DNA of 19,782 bases from Paracoccaceae bacterium (GTDB lineage Bacteria; Pseudomonadota; Alphaproteobacteria; Rhodobacterales; Rhodobacteraceae): positions 1 to 19,782 of the forward strand of contig JAFIEC010000069.1 of NCBI GenBank assembly GCA_020832725.1, written 5' to 3'. Shown in pieces: positions 7,982-15,204 of this stretch (its first letter is position 1; each line of letters starts with the position of its first letter). The position numbers and the translations under genes were made by a program. Under the pieces are notes generated by a model. It searched no databases, was not told where the DNA came from, and was given only the letters and a program-made list of their open reading frames with translations.

Positions 7982-8012
7982 CCGCCGCACGGGCATTGCG
8001 CTTGTGCGGCGG
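7982..8012 (-). terminator. Hairpin after the NicX/M29-fold gene
   Basis: CCGCCGCAC (7982-7990) and GTGCGGCGG (8004-8012) form a perfect 9-bp GC-rich stem with a 13-nt loop, starting 7 nt past the stop of the minus-strand gene. No T-tract follows. The position fits a transcript end separating this gene from the desaturase-ferredoxin unit. Confidence 0.45.
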
Positions 8013-8019
8013 ACCCGGC

Positions 8020-9105
8020 TCATCCTGTTGCCCGCAGACCGATATTGCGGTCCGGATTCTGAAAGAGCGCGGCCACATCCGGATGGCGGCCAAGGATTTC
8101 CGGCCCGCCGGGCAAGCGCTCGGCGCGCAGGGTGCCCGCGTCCCAGAGCGCCACGCCATCCGCCGTGACGGTCGGGTCGAAGATGTTCCAGCTGATCTCG
8201 CCAGGTGCATAGGCACCGCAGGTATGGAAATGCAGGATCCGCGGATTGCCGAAGGCAACCCCGCCCCATTGCCACCAGTTGGCCCGCATGTCCCCGGGAA
8301 AGCCGCAGCCAGGGTGAATGCCGGCATGCCATGAATGTACGAAATCCCGGTCTATGCCGAACAGGCGCGACACGCGGTCATACTGGGCATTCGCCCGGTC
8401 GACATCTCGCGAATCGCCCTCGAAGCCGATCAGCCGCCCCTGCTCCAGCTGGGCATGGACAGGCGCATCGAATTCCACCGTATAGGCGTCATAGTAGCGC
8501 GAGCCCGTGCCGGTCAGGAACCTCAACGCGACGCGCCCGGAAAAGCTGTGCGCAGGCACCGGCGTGAAGATCGACATCGGAAAGCGCAGGATCGTCGTGT
8601 CGCCCTCTGGCGAGAGGTTCATCTCGGGCCGTCCGGTCACCTCGGTTCCGAGGGGACAGGTGATACGTACCTCCTGCGCGCGGGCGATGGCGGTGTTGGC
8701 CGCTGTCTTCAGGCCGAGAAAGGCATGATGATTGCCGTTGGCGAAGCTCGAGGCGAACAATTCCTGTGTCAGGGCGAAGCTGACAATGATGGGCTTGCCC
8801 GGCGGCATCTCGGAAAACCGCAGCTGGTCGCCGAGGCGCGCGAGAAAAAGCACGTAATCGGCCTGCGCGATCTGCTCCAGCAGCTCAGGCGTGAACCGCG
8901 GGTCATCGGCGTTGAAGCCGACATCCAGTGTTGCCACCGTCAGCCCCATCCCGCGCGCCACACGTGACACGAGGCCGACGACCGCACCGTCGCAATAGCC
9001 GAACTCGGGAGGTTCATAGGCGATCAGCAGCCGGTCTCCCGGTTTTGCCTGCGCACAATTCTCCAGCAGATTGAGGACACCCGCCTCAGGCGTCAGCGCG
9101 GCCAT
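8020..9105 (-). CDS. M29 aminopeptidase / NicX-fold metalloprotein of unknown reaction
   Basis: The 361-residue protein looks like the peptidase M29 (aminopeptidase T) superfamily. That group also contains NicX, the Fe(II) ring-cleaving 2,5-dihydroxypyridine dioxygenase. Supporting parts are the N-terminal Rossmann-like segment (NLLENCAQAKPGDRLLIAYE), TCPLGTEVTGRP, and a His-rich C-terminal half. That half holds WHAGIHPGCGF (His260, His264), HFHTCGAYAPGE (His292, His294) and ISWNIFDPT. In NicX, as I remember it, the last metal ligands sit in a CHLDIPL motif; here the matching stretch reads ISWNI, so the site differs and other histidines may be used. I chose the ATG at 9105 because a GAAGGGG ribosome site precedes it; an upstream frame adds 16 unlikely residues. 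It is divergent from LysR and probably under its control. Peptidase activity is not implied. Confidence 0.7.
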   Translation of the reverse strand: MAALTPEAGVLNLLENCAQAKPGDRLLIAYEPPEFGYCDGAVVGLVSRVARGMGLTVATLDVGFNADDPRFTPELLEQIAQADYVLFLARLGDQLRFSEMPPGKPIIVSFALTQELFASSFANGNHHAFLGLKTAANTAIARAQEVRITCPLGTEVTGRPEMNLSPEGDTTILRFPMSIFTPVPAHSFSGRVALRFLTGTGSRYYDAYTVEFDAPVHAQLEQGRLIGFEGDSRDVDRANAQYDRVSRLFGIDRDFVHSWHAGIHPGCGFPGDMRANWWQWGGVAFGNPRILHFHTCGAYAPGEISWNIFDPTVTADGVALWDAGTLRAERLPGGPEILGRHPDVAALFQNPDRNIGLRATG

Positions 9106-9164
9106 GGTTTCCCCTTCTTCCAACTGCTGCAGCAGGGTAGGCCCGCAGGCCACTGTCGCGCAAT

Positions 9165-9193
9165 TTGATTCCCGTTATGGATAACATTAGACT
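9165..9193 (+). promoter_or_regulatory. Candidate lysR promoter
   Basis: TTGATT at 9165-9170 and TAGACT at 9188-9193 are each 4 of 6 to consensus with a 17-nt spacer. The -10 lies inside the 15-bp dyad at 9186-9200, so bound LysR would block its own promoter. The predicted transcript start is at about the ATG at 9201. Confidence 0.35.
9174..9185. promoter_or_regulatory. Second dyad in the lysR / NicX-fold intergenic region
   Basis: GTTAT and ATAAC form a perfect inverted repeat around GG, directly abutting the LysR box at 9186-9200. LysR proteins commonly contact a recognition site and a weaker adjacent activation site. This could be the second one, but its sequence is unlike the first. Confidence 0.3.
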
Positions 9194-9200
9194 GGCTAAT
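9186..9200. promoter_or_regulatory. LysR box 1
   Basis: ATTAG-N5-CTAAT is a perfect 5-bp dyad containing the LysR signature T-N11-A. It lies immediately before the lysR ATG and in the gap to the divergent NicX-fold gene. A near copy (12 of 15 bases identical) lies before the Rieske oxygenase gene at 10135-10149. This recurrence makes a true operator likely. Confidence 0.65.
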
Positions 9201-10148
9201 ATGATCATAAATCTGCCCTACGCCTCCCTGCGCGCATTCGAGGCCGTCGTTCGCATGTCGGGCTTTTCCGCTGCAGCGGCCGAGCTTGGCGTCAGCCAGA
9301 GCGCGGTCAGCCAGCACGTCAAGACGTTGGAGGAATGGCTGGGGCACGACTTGTTGGTGCGCAGCGCGCGTCGCTCGTCACCGACGCCCGAGGGCGCGCA
9401 GCTGGCCGCTGCGGTGGCCGACGGGCTTGGGCGCATCTCGGACGTCTGCTCGCGCCTGCGCGACAGCACCCGTTCGGAACATACCGTGGTGATCAGTTGT
9501 CTGCCAGGATTCGCCCTCACATGGCTGTTTCCGAGGCTCTTGAACTTCGACACGACGCATCCGCACCTGACAGTGTCCATTGCCACCGATACCGGTCAGC
9601 ATCCGTTCTCGGCGGCCGATGCCGACATCGGTATCCGCTACGGGCTGGGGGATTATCCGGGTTTCCATGTTGAACTTCTGATGTCGGAATGCCTCTCTCC
9701 GGTCTGCGCTCCGTCCCTTCTGGAAGAGGGCCCGGGCCTCGAGCGGCTTGACGATCTTGCCCATCACACCCTGCTGCACGACGAAACCCAGAGCTTCGGC
9801 AGGGCGGCCCCGACATGGGAATTCTGGGCGCGCAATTGCGGCCTGGTGCTGCCCCAGCCGCGCAAGACCCGTCGGCTCGGCCAGTCGAACCTGGTGGTGC
9901 AGGCGGCCGTGCAGGGGCTGGGCGTGGCCTTGGGGCGCAAGCCGCTGGTGATCGACGCGCTGCTGGACGGCCGCCTTGTGCGTCCGTTCCAGGAGGTCGT
10001 GCAATCGCCGCTCTCCTACTGGCTGGTGCTGCGCCACGACCGAATCGCGAGCGCCAAGCTGCAGAGCTTCATCTCATGGGTCCGGTCCGAGGTGGCCATG
10101 GAGCCCGATCTGCCCGAGGCGCGCGGGGCGGCAAATCAGTCTGACTAA
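9201..10148 (+). CDS. LysR-family transcriptional regulator, GcvA-like
   Basis: The 315-residue protein has an N-terminal winged helix-turn-helix at about residues 1-65 (LPYASLRAFEAVVRMSGFSA, then ELGVSQSAVSQHVKTLEEWL). A substrate-binding-type effector domain runs from about residue 90 to 300 (SCLPGFALTWLFPRLLNF, DIGIRYGLGDYPGF, AVQGLGVALGRKPLV). The opening resembles GcvA/AmpR-type LysR proteins, which begin just before LPxxxLRAFEA, so I chose the ATG at 9201. The ATG at 9177 and the TTG at 9165 would add unconserved residues and run over the dyads. There is no ribosome site at any of them. It is divergent from the NicX-fold gene and upstream of the Rieske oxygenase gene; matching boxes lie at both promoters, so control of both is likely. 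Confidence 0.9.
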   Translation: MIINLPYASLRAFEAVVRMSGFSAAAAELGVSQSAVSQHVKTLEEWLGHDLLVRSARRSSPTPEGAQLAAAVADGLGRISDVCSRLRDSTRSEHTVVISCLPGFALTWLFPRLLNFDTTHPHLTVSIATDTGQHPFSAADADIGIRYGLGDYPGFHVELLMSECLSPVCAPSLLEEGPGLERLDDLAHHTLLHDETQSFGRAAPTWEFWARNCGLVLPQPRKTRRLGQSNLVVQAAVQGLGVALGRKPLVIDALLDGRLVRPFQEVVQSPLSYWLVLRHDRIASAKLQSFISWVRSEVAMEPDLPEARGAANQSD

Positions 10149-10149
10149 T
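10135..10149. promoter_or_regulatory. LysR box 2, upstream of the Rieske oxygenase gene
   Basis: ATCAG-N5-CTAAT shares 12 of 15 bases with LysR box 1, including the core CTG, and keeps T-N11-A. It overlaps the last codons and the stop of lysR. A possible -10 element CATAAT follows at 10155-10160 with no good -35, as is common at activator-dependent promoters. Confidence 0.55.
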
Positions 10150-10218
10150 AGTTACATAATTTCTACACCATGGCTCCTCTGCGGAATCTGCGACAGGATG
10201 ATGCGGCGGGACACCATC

Positions 10219-10236
10219 AGAAGGAGCGGCCCCTTG
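10219..10236 (+). promoter_or_regulatory. Strong ribosome site that sets a TTG start
   Basis: AGAAGGAG at 10219-10226 is followed after 7 nt by TTG at 10234-10236. Starting there gives MYLRNCWYVAAW, the usual opening of VanA-type oxygenases. ATG codons further upstream in the same frame (10198, 10201) lack a ribosome site and add unrelated residues. Confidence 0.8.
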
Positions 10237-11271
10237 TATCTGCGAAACTGCTGGTATGTGGCGGCATGGAGCAAGGATGTCGGTCGCACGCTGCGGCCCG
10301 AAACCTTCCTTGAGGAGCGTGTGGTGCTCTTTCGCAAGGCCGACGGAACCCCCGTCGCCCTTGAGGATGCCTGCCCGCACCGCAAGCTGCCCCTGTCCGA
10401 CGGCACGCTGAAGGGCGATGACGTGGAATGCGGCTATCATGGCCTTACCTTCGATTGCACCGGCAGGTGCGTGGCCGCGCCGACCCAGCCCGATTCGATC
10501 CCGCGCCGCGCAGTGGTGAAGTCCTACCCGGTGGTGGATCGCTACCGCTTTCTCTGGATCTGGATGGGCGATCCGGCGCTCGCCGATCCTGACCTGATCT
10601 TCCCGGTCCCGCATTTCGACGATCCCGGTTGGGGCAAGACCGATGGTGGGGTGATGGACATCGACTGCCATTACCTGTGGGTCTGCGACAACCTGCTCGA
10701 CCCGAGCCACGTGGCCTGGGTGCATGTGTCGTCCTTTGCCGGGGCAGGTACGGATCACGAGCCGCTGGACATTCGACGCCACGATACCGGGGTCGTGGTG
10801 TCGCGCTGGATCCTCGACCGGCCACCTTCGCCCTATTACGCATCTCTGCTGAGCTTCGAGGGCAATTGCGACCGGCTCCAGCACTACGAGATGTGCCTGC
10901 CCGCGATCGGCGTGAATCGGTCGGTCTTCACGCCCGTCGGCACCGGCGGCTATGACCGTGAGCCGGTGGCCGAGACCTTCATCAACATCTCCTACAACTT
11001 CATGACGCCGATCGATGCCGACCGGACCCGCTATTTCTGGTTCCAGCACCGCAATGCCCGCGCGTCGGACGAGGAAGTCTCGCGCTACATGAACGAGGGC
11101 GCCTACATGGCCTTCAGCGAGGATCGCGAAATCCTCGTGAAGGTCCACGCCGGGATGAAGACGGCAAAGACACCGCATATCGACCTCGGGCTCGATGCCG
11201 GGGCCAAGAGCTTTCGGCGGATGCTCGAACGCGCCATCGCCGCCGAAACCCACCAGCACGAATCGGCCTGA
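10234..11271 (+). CDS. Rieske non-haem iron oxygenase, VanA-like demethylase type
   Basis: The 345-residue protein is the oxygenase of a Rieske-type system. An N-terminal Rieske domain holds CPH at 47-49 and CGYH at 66-69 (C-x-H-x16-C-x2-H). The catalytic domain has DNLLDPSHVAWVH at 152-164, giving His159 and His164 as iron ligands with bridging Asp156, and Asp297 in FSEDRE as the likely carboxylate ligand. Length and the LRNCWYVAAW opening place it with vanillate O-demethylase, dicamba O-demethylase and the N-demethylases of that group. Such enzymes remove O- or N-methyl groups as formaldehyde or hydroxylate the ring. Only the alpha chain is present; the Rieske ferredoxin at 6540 may serve it, but no reductase is visible. 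It sits downstream of lysR, behind LysR box 2, and leads a run into the ARH-like gene. Confidence 0.9.
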   Translation: MYLRNCWYVAAWSKDVGRTLRPETFLEERVVLFRKADGTPVALEDACPHRKLPLSDGTLKGDDVECGYHGLTFDCTGRCVAAPTQPDSIPRRAVVKSYPVVDRYRFLWIWMGDPALADPDLIFPVPHFDDPGWGKTDGGVMDIDCHYLWVCDNLLDPSHVAWVHVSSFAGAGTDHEPLDIRRHDTGVVVSRWILDRPPSPYYASLLSFEGNCDRLQHYEMCLPAIGVNRSVFTPVGTGGYDREPVAETFINISYNFMTPIDADRTRYFWFQHRNARASDEEVSRYMNEGAYMAFSEDREILVKVHAGMKTAKTPHIDLGLDAGAKSFRRMLERAIAAETHQHESA

Positions 11272-11313
11272 CAATCGGCGCGCCGAAGAAGTGAAACCTG
11301 GGAGGACAGCGCA

Positions 11314-12519
11314 ATGAGAGTACTCGACACGGTCTGTTACGGAGCCCTTGTCGCGGATGCTGCGGCGATGGGTTTTCACTGGATGTACGATCAGGAGAAG
11401 ATCCGCCGTCTGGGCGGCGATGCGCCCGAATTCTACGATCCTACCGCTTCCTCCTCGGCCTATACCCGGAGCGCGGAGCTTGAATCGACCTTCGTGCACC
11501 ATGGCAAGAAGCCCGGCGACCTCACCCAATACGGCGAACAGCTGATGGTCATCATCAAGGCGCTGGCGAAGACCGGGGGGCGTCTGGACCAGGCCGAGTA
11601 TGAGAAGGAATTCAAAAGCTTCTTCGGTCCGGGCGGGCCGTGGGTTGGCTATATCGACCGGCCTACCGGGCGCGTCCTGTTCAACCACGACAAGCGGAAC
11701 CGCGACGCCTATGCAAGGGCGAGAAGCTTCGACAACGGCCTCACCGAGGGCGAGAAGGACGTGCTCGATGACGAGGTGCGGGTCTGCTTCAAGTTCTACG
11801 ACGACAGCAAGAGCACCGAGGAGAATCTCGAGGTTCTGGACGGCTGGGTCCTGCGCAAGAGCGACTTCAACCGCGATCCCGAGAAGGACCGTCAGAAGAT
11901 CGAATATTGCCGCAACATGTTCTTCACCGTGCGCGACTGCGAGAAGGAACTCTGCGGCGATGTTGGGGACGACCAGTTTCCCGCCATCGCCAAGCTGCCG
12001 CCCGTGGTCGCGCTGTATCGCGACTCAGGCGATTACGACAGCATGGTCGAACTGGCCGTGCGCGTGACCAACCATAACGACAAGGCAGTGGCCTATGCGC
12101 AGGTCTATGCCGACATGCTGCGCGCCGCGATCGCGCATCGTGACAAGGCGGCGATCCTCGATGCCGCCCGCCGCCGCGCCAGTGGCAACGCCGAGATCAC
12201 GGGATTGATCGATGCCGCGATCGAACGGCTGGACCGGCCCAACACGGAGGTCGGCAAGTTCTTCGGTCCGAGTTGTCATATGCCCTACGGTCTGCCCCAG
12301 ACCATGCATCGGATCCTGAACTGCGAAAGTTACGTGCATGGCGTGCGGATGAATATCGCGGTGGGGGGCGACAATGCCGGCCGCTCGATCATGGACGGTG
12401 CAATTCTCGCCGCCCTTTATGGCGTCGGAACAGAGAACGGCGTGCCGATGGACTGGATCGCCCGACTCACGAAACGCGATGAGATCGATGTGCTGCTTGA
12501 AAGCCTTCCGGATGCCTGA
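11314..12519 (+). CDS. ADP-ribosylglycohydrolase-family protein, atypical
   Basis: The 401-residue protein appears to belong to the ADP-ribosylglycohydrolase (ARH/DraG) fold. Evidence is an N-terminal helix like the family's GDALG region (CYGALVADAAAMGFHWMYD), a helical middle part and a C-terminal block AVGGDNAGRSIMDGAILAAL that matches the family's GGDTDT motif. Canonical enzymes use a TDDT motif and the GGDTDT aspartates to bind two Mg ions. Here GGDNAGR replaces GGDTDT and I see no TDDT, so the metal site is changed and the reaction is unknown. A strong GGGAGGA ribosome site precedes the ATG by 7 nt, 42 bp after the Rieske oxygenase. Co-transcription with catabolic and uptake genes suggests a metabolic hydrolase or binding role rather than protein de-ADP-ribosylation. 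The closest relatives cannot be determined without a search. Confidence 0.7.
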   Translation: MRVLDTVCYGALVADAAAMGFHWMYDQEKIRRLGGDAPEFYDPTASSSAYTRSAELESTFVHHGKKPGDLTQYGEQLMVIIKALAKTGGRLDQAEYEKEFKSFFGPGGPWVGYIDRPTGRVLFNHDKRNRDAYARARSFDNGLTEGEKDVLDDEVRVCFKFYDDSKSTEENLEVLDGWVLRKSDFNRDPEKDRQKIEYCRNMFFTVRDCEKELCGDVGDDQFPAIAKLPPVVALYRDSGDYDSMVELAVRVTNHNDKAVAYAQVYADMLRAAIAHRDKAAILDAARRRASGNAEITGLIDAAIERLDRPNTEVGKFFGPSCHMPYGLPQTMHRILNCESYVHGVRMNIAVGGDNAGRSIMDGAILAALYGVGTENGVPMDWIARLTKRDEIDVLLESLPDA

Positions 12520-12660
12520 ATCGAGGCATTTGCCGCGTGAAGAGGCACGAAGCGAGGGAGAGAGCACAGTTTTTCATGGCCATGCGGGGCACCGCTGGTA
12601 AACTTGGTCAGGCGCAGGGTGAAGCTCCGAGCCCGGCAGGCTTCTAGAGGACGAACCGCA

Positions 12661-13407
12661 GTGACAGATCGGAAACCGGTGATTGTGGCGCGCAACCTGG
12701 ACAAGTTCTTTGGGGACTTTCAGGCACTTAAAGACGTGTCAATCGAAGTTCGCTCTGGTGAGCGCATGGTTATCTGCGGGCCTTCGGGCTCGGGAAAGTC
12801 CACGCTTCTGCGTTGTTTCAACGCGCTGGAAAGCCATGACGCGGGTCAGTTGATCGTTGATGGCATCGAGCTGCGTCCGGATTCCCCTGACATCCGGCAG
12901 CTGCGCCAGAACGTCGGCATGGTGTTCCAGCAATTCAACCTGTTTCCGCATCTGACGGTGCTCGAAAACCTGATGATCGGCCCGGTCAAGGTGCGTGGCA
13001 TGAAGCGCGCCGTCGCCGAAGAAACGGCACGCAAATTTCTGGAGAGGGTGCATATCCCCGAACAGGCGGAAAAGTTCCCGGCCCAGCTTTCGGGCGGGCA
13101 GCAGCAGCGCGTCGCCATCGCACGGTCGCTGTGCATGGAGCCGCGCGTGATGCTGTTCGACGAGCCCACCTCGGCGCTCGACCCGGAGATGATCAGCGAG
13201 GTGCTCGAGGTGATGGTGGAGCTTGCACAGACCGGCATGACAATGGTCGTCGTGACCCATGAGATGGGCTTCGCCCGCAAGGTCGCCGACACGATGGTCT
13301 TCATGGACGGCGGCGAGATCGTCGAGAGCGGACGACCGCAGGAGGTGTTCAGCGCGCCCAAGACCGAGCGCTGCCGGCAGTTCCTCAGCCAGATACTGGC
13401 GTTCTGA
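12661..13407 (+). CDS. Polar amino-acid-type ABC transporter ATPase
   Basis: The 248-residue ATPase resembles GlnQ/HisP. Walker A is GPSGSGKST at 40-48, the Q-loop lies in GMVFQQFNLFPHLTVLEN, the signature is LSGGQQQR at 143-150 and Walker B is VMLFDEP at 163-169, followed by SALDPEM and the switch His in VVTHEMGFA. I chose the GTG start at 12661, preceded by GAGGA, which gives MTDRKPVIVARN; a longer TTG-started reading adds a basic unconserved tail. The 141 bp after the ARH-like gene holds no recognised gene and no clear terminator, so read-through from the catabolic genes is plausible. The first permease begins 1 nt after the stop. Confidence 0.93.
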   Translation: MTDRKPVIVARNLDKFFGDFQALKDVSIEVRSGERMVICGPSGSGKSTLLRCFNALESHDAGQLIVDGIELRPDSPDIRQLRQNVGMVFQQFNLFPHLTVLENLMIGPVKVRGMKRAVAEETARKFLERVHIPEQAEKFPAQLSGGQQQRVAIARSLCMEPRVMLFDEPTSALDPEMISEVLEVMVELAQTGMTMVVVTHEMGFARKVADTMVFMDGGEIVESGRPQEVFSAPKTERCRQFLSQILAF

Positions 13408-13408
13408 A

Positions 13409-14251
13409 ATGGCGGCCCTGGATCCGAACCTGTATGGTTTTCGGCCAGCCCGGCCGATGCCCCTGCATCAGCGCATCCTGAATTCCACGCCCGTCGCGAT
13501 CGCGCTCTATATGCTGGTGATCTGGCTGATCCTGCGGGGCTCGTACATCGGCGCCGAGCGGATGGGCTACAACTGGCAATGGTATCAGATACCGCGCTAT
13601 TTCTTCGTCCTCAACGATGAGGGTTTCCGCTGGGGCGAGATCCCTCGCGGACTCATGATCACACTCTATCTTTCGGGGCTGTCCTTTCTTCTGGCTATAG
13701 GTGTGGGCTTGCTGGTGGCGTTGCTGCGGCTGTCTGATCTGGTGGTCGGCAAGGGGGTGTCGATCGTCTTTCTGGAACTGATCCGGAATATCCCGCTGCT
13801 GGTGCTGCTCTACCTGTTCTATTACGTTCTGGGGCCGATCTTTGGCTGGAGCCGCCTGACGGCCAGCGTGCTGACACTGGGTGTATTTCATGGCGCGCTG
13901 GTTTCGGAAATCCTTCGCGCGGGCATAAACGCGGTGCACGTGGGCCAGTGGGAAGCTGCGAAATCCATCGGCATGTCCACCTATCAGACCTATCGCTATA
14001 TCGTGCTTCCGCAGTCGGTGCGGATCATGTTGCCGCCGATGACGGGCGAATTCGTGCATCTGATCAAGTCTTCGGCCATTGTCAGCGTGATCGCGGTGGC
14101 GGAGCTCACGACGGTCGGACGAAACATCATCTCCCATACATTCATGAGTTTCGAGATCTGGTTCACGGTTGCCGCCGTCTACATGGTCCTGACGCTCACC
14201 CTGTCGATCTGCGTGACGTATCTTGAACGGAAATACGCCGTGGACAGCTGA
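13409..14251 (+). CDS. Polar amino-acid ABC transporter permease 1
   Basis: This 280-residue inner-membrane permease belongs to the HisM/GlnP type. A first hydrophobic segment at about residues 28-45 (TPVAIALYMLVIWLILRG) is followed by a polar loop with YNWQWYQIP. The transport core contains LSGLSFLLAIGVGLLVALLR and ELIRNIPLLVLLYLFYYVLG. The cytoplasmic EAA loop, which docks to the ATPase, starts at residue 182 (EAAKSIGMSTYQTYRYIVLP). The ATG lies one base past the ATPase stop, so the two are tightly coupled. An upstream in-frame reading back to 13259 is a shadow of the ATPase gene. Confidence 0.92.
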   Translation: MAALDPNLYGFRPARPMPLHQRILNSTPVAIALYMLVIWLILRGSYIGAERMGYNWQWYQIPRYFFVLNDEGFRWGEIPRGLMITLYLSGLSFLLAIGVGLLVALLRLSDLVVGKGVSIVFLELIRNIPLLVLLYLFYYVLGPIFGWSRLTASVLTLGVFHGALVSEILRAGINAVHVGQWEAAKSIGMSTYQTYRYIVLPQSVRIMLPPMTGEFVHLIKSSAIVSVIAVAELTTVGRNIISHTFMSFEIWFTVAAVYMVLTLTLSICVTYLERKYAVDS

Positions 14252-14287
14252 CGAAATTCCGTTCGCCCAACAACAAGGAGGAAGGCA

Positions 14288-15121
14288 ATGTCGATGAAAA
14301 CAAGGCTATTCGGGGCGGTCATGGCTGCGGGTGCCGCGCTTGGCCTCGCTGTTCCGGCGACAGCCCAGACGGCGACTCAGGCACTCAGCCGGGAAAGCGT
14401 CATCGAGACGATCAAGGAGGACGGGGTGATCCGGATCGGCCTGTCGCTCTTCGTGCCGTGGTCGATGCGCGACGTGAACGGCGATCTGATCGGCTACGAA
14501 CTTGACGTCGGTCGCAAGCTGGCCGCAGACATGGGTGTGGAAGCCGAATTCGTTCCCACCGCCTGGGACGGGATCATCCCGGCACTGTTGGCCGGCAATT
14601 TCGACGTCATCATCTCGGGCATGTCCGTCACGACCCAGCGTAACCTGACGGTCAACTTCTCCGATCCCTATGCCTTCACGGGGATGTCCGTCCTTCTGAA
14701 CACTGCCATGACGGAGGGCATGAGCCTCGACGAACTGAACGACCCATCCGTCACCTTCGCCGCCCGTCGTGGTGCCACACCGGTCGAGGTGATCATGGAT
14801 GTCTTCCCCAATGCGGAGCTTCTGCTGTTCGACGAGGACGGTGCCGCAGTACAGGAACTGCTGAACGGTAACGCGCACGCCACCGTGACGCAGATTTCGA
14901 CCGTGAACCGCATTGCCCGGGAGTTTCCGGACACGCTCAGCACGCGGCCAGATGTCGTCTATTCGCCACGCGGGCAGGCCTTTGCGGTGCGCAAGGGCGA
15001 CCCGGACGCGCTCTTCTTCTTCAACACCTGGATCGCGCAGCAGTGGCGCACCGGTTGGCTGGAAGAGCGCCAGCGGTACTGGTTCGAATCGAACGAATGG
15101 GAGCACCTCGTCACACAATGA
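14288..15121 (+). CDS. Periplasmic substrate-binding protein, family 3
   Basis: The 277-residue protein starts with a signal peptide: basic MKTR, a hydrophobic Ala/Gly/Leu core and VPATA ending at Ala26 before QT, a typical signal peptidase I site. The mature part is a family-3 solute-binding protein: GVIRIGLSLFVPWSM, DLIGYELDVGRKLAADMGVE, WDGIIPALLAGNFDVIISGM, then TQRNLTVNFSDPY. These bind polar amino acids, amino-acid betaines and similar zwitterions. An AAGGAGG ribosome site lies 6 nt before the ATG, the strongest in the operon, fitting the excess of binding protein such systems need. It sits unusually between the two permease genes. The ligand cannot be read from sequence; it may be the compound degraded by the neighbouring genes. 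Confidence 0.93.
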   Translation: MSMKTRLFGAVMAAGAALGLAVPATAQTATQALSRESVIETIKEDGVIRIGLSLFVPWSMRDVNGDLIGYELDVGRKLAADMGVEAEFVPTAWDGIIPALLAGNFDVIISGMSVTTQRNLTVNFSDPYAFTGMSVLLNTAMTEGMSLDELNDPSVTFAARRGATPVEVIMDVFPNAELLLFDEDGAAVQELLNGNAHATVTQISTVNRIAREFPDTLSTRPDVVYSPRGQAFAVRKGDPDALFFFNTWIAQQWRTGWLEERQRYWFESNEWEHLVTQ

Positions 15122-15138
15122 CGCGGGCCTGAAAGCCT

Positions 15139-15167
15139 GACCCGGGCGCGGCAGACGCGCCCGGGTC
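15139..15167 (+). terminator. Strong intra-operon hairpin after the binding-protein gene
   Basis: GACCCGGGCGCG and CGCGCCCGGGTC form a perfect 12-bp stem with a 5-nt loop, 17 nt after the binding-protein stop and 37 nt before the next permease gene. No T-run follows. Such hairpins in ABC operons often protect the upstream message from 3' decay or cause partial termination, which raises binding-protein output over permease. Confidence 0.75.
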
Positions 15168-15204
15168 GTCCTGCCTGACTGTCTGAACGCAAGGTGGCTG
15201 CCCC

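Noticed and set aside
9165..9200. Earlier starts for LysR (TTG at 9165, ATG at 9177)
   Set aside because: They add unconserved residues and would run through two palindromes and a likely promoter. The family start just before LPYASLRAFEA fits 9201.
10069..11688. Long antisense frame over the Rieske oxygenase and ARH-like genes
   Set aside because: It is a shadow of two well-supported genes with clear motifs, and has no ribosome site or family signature.
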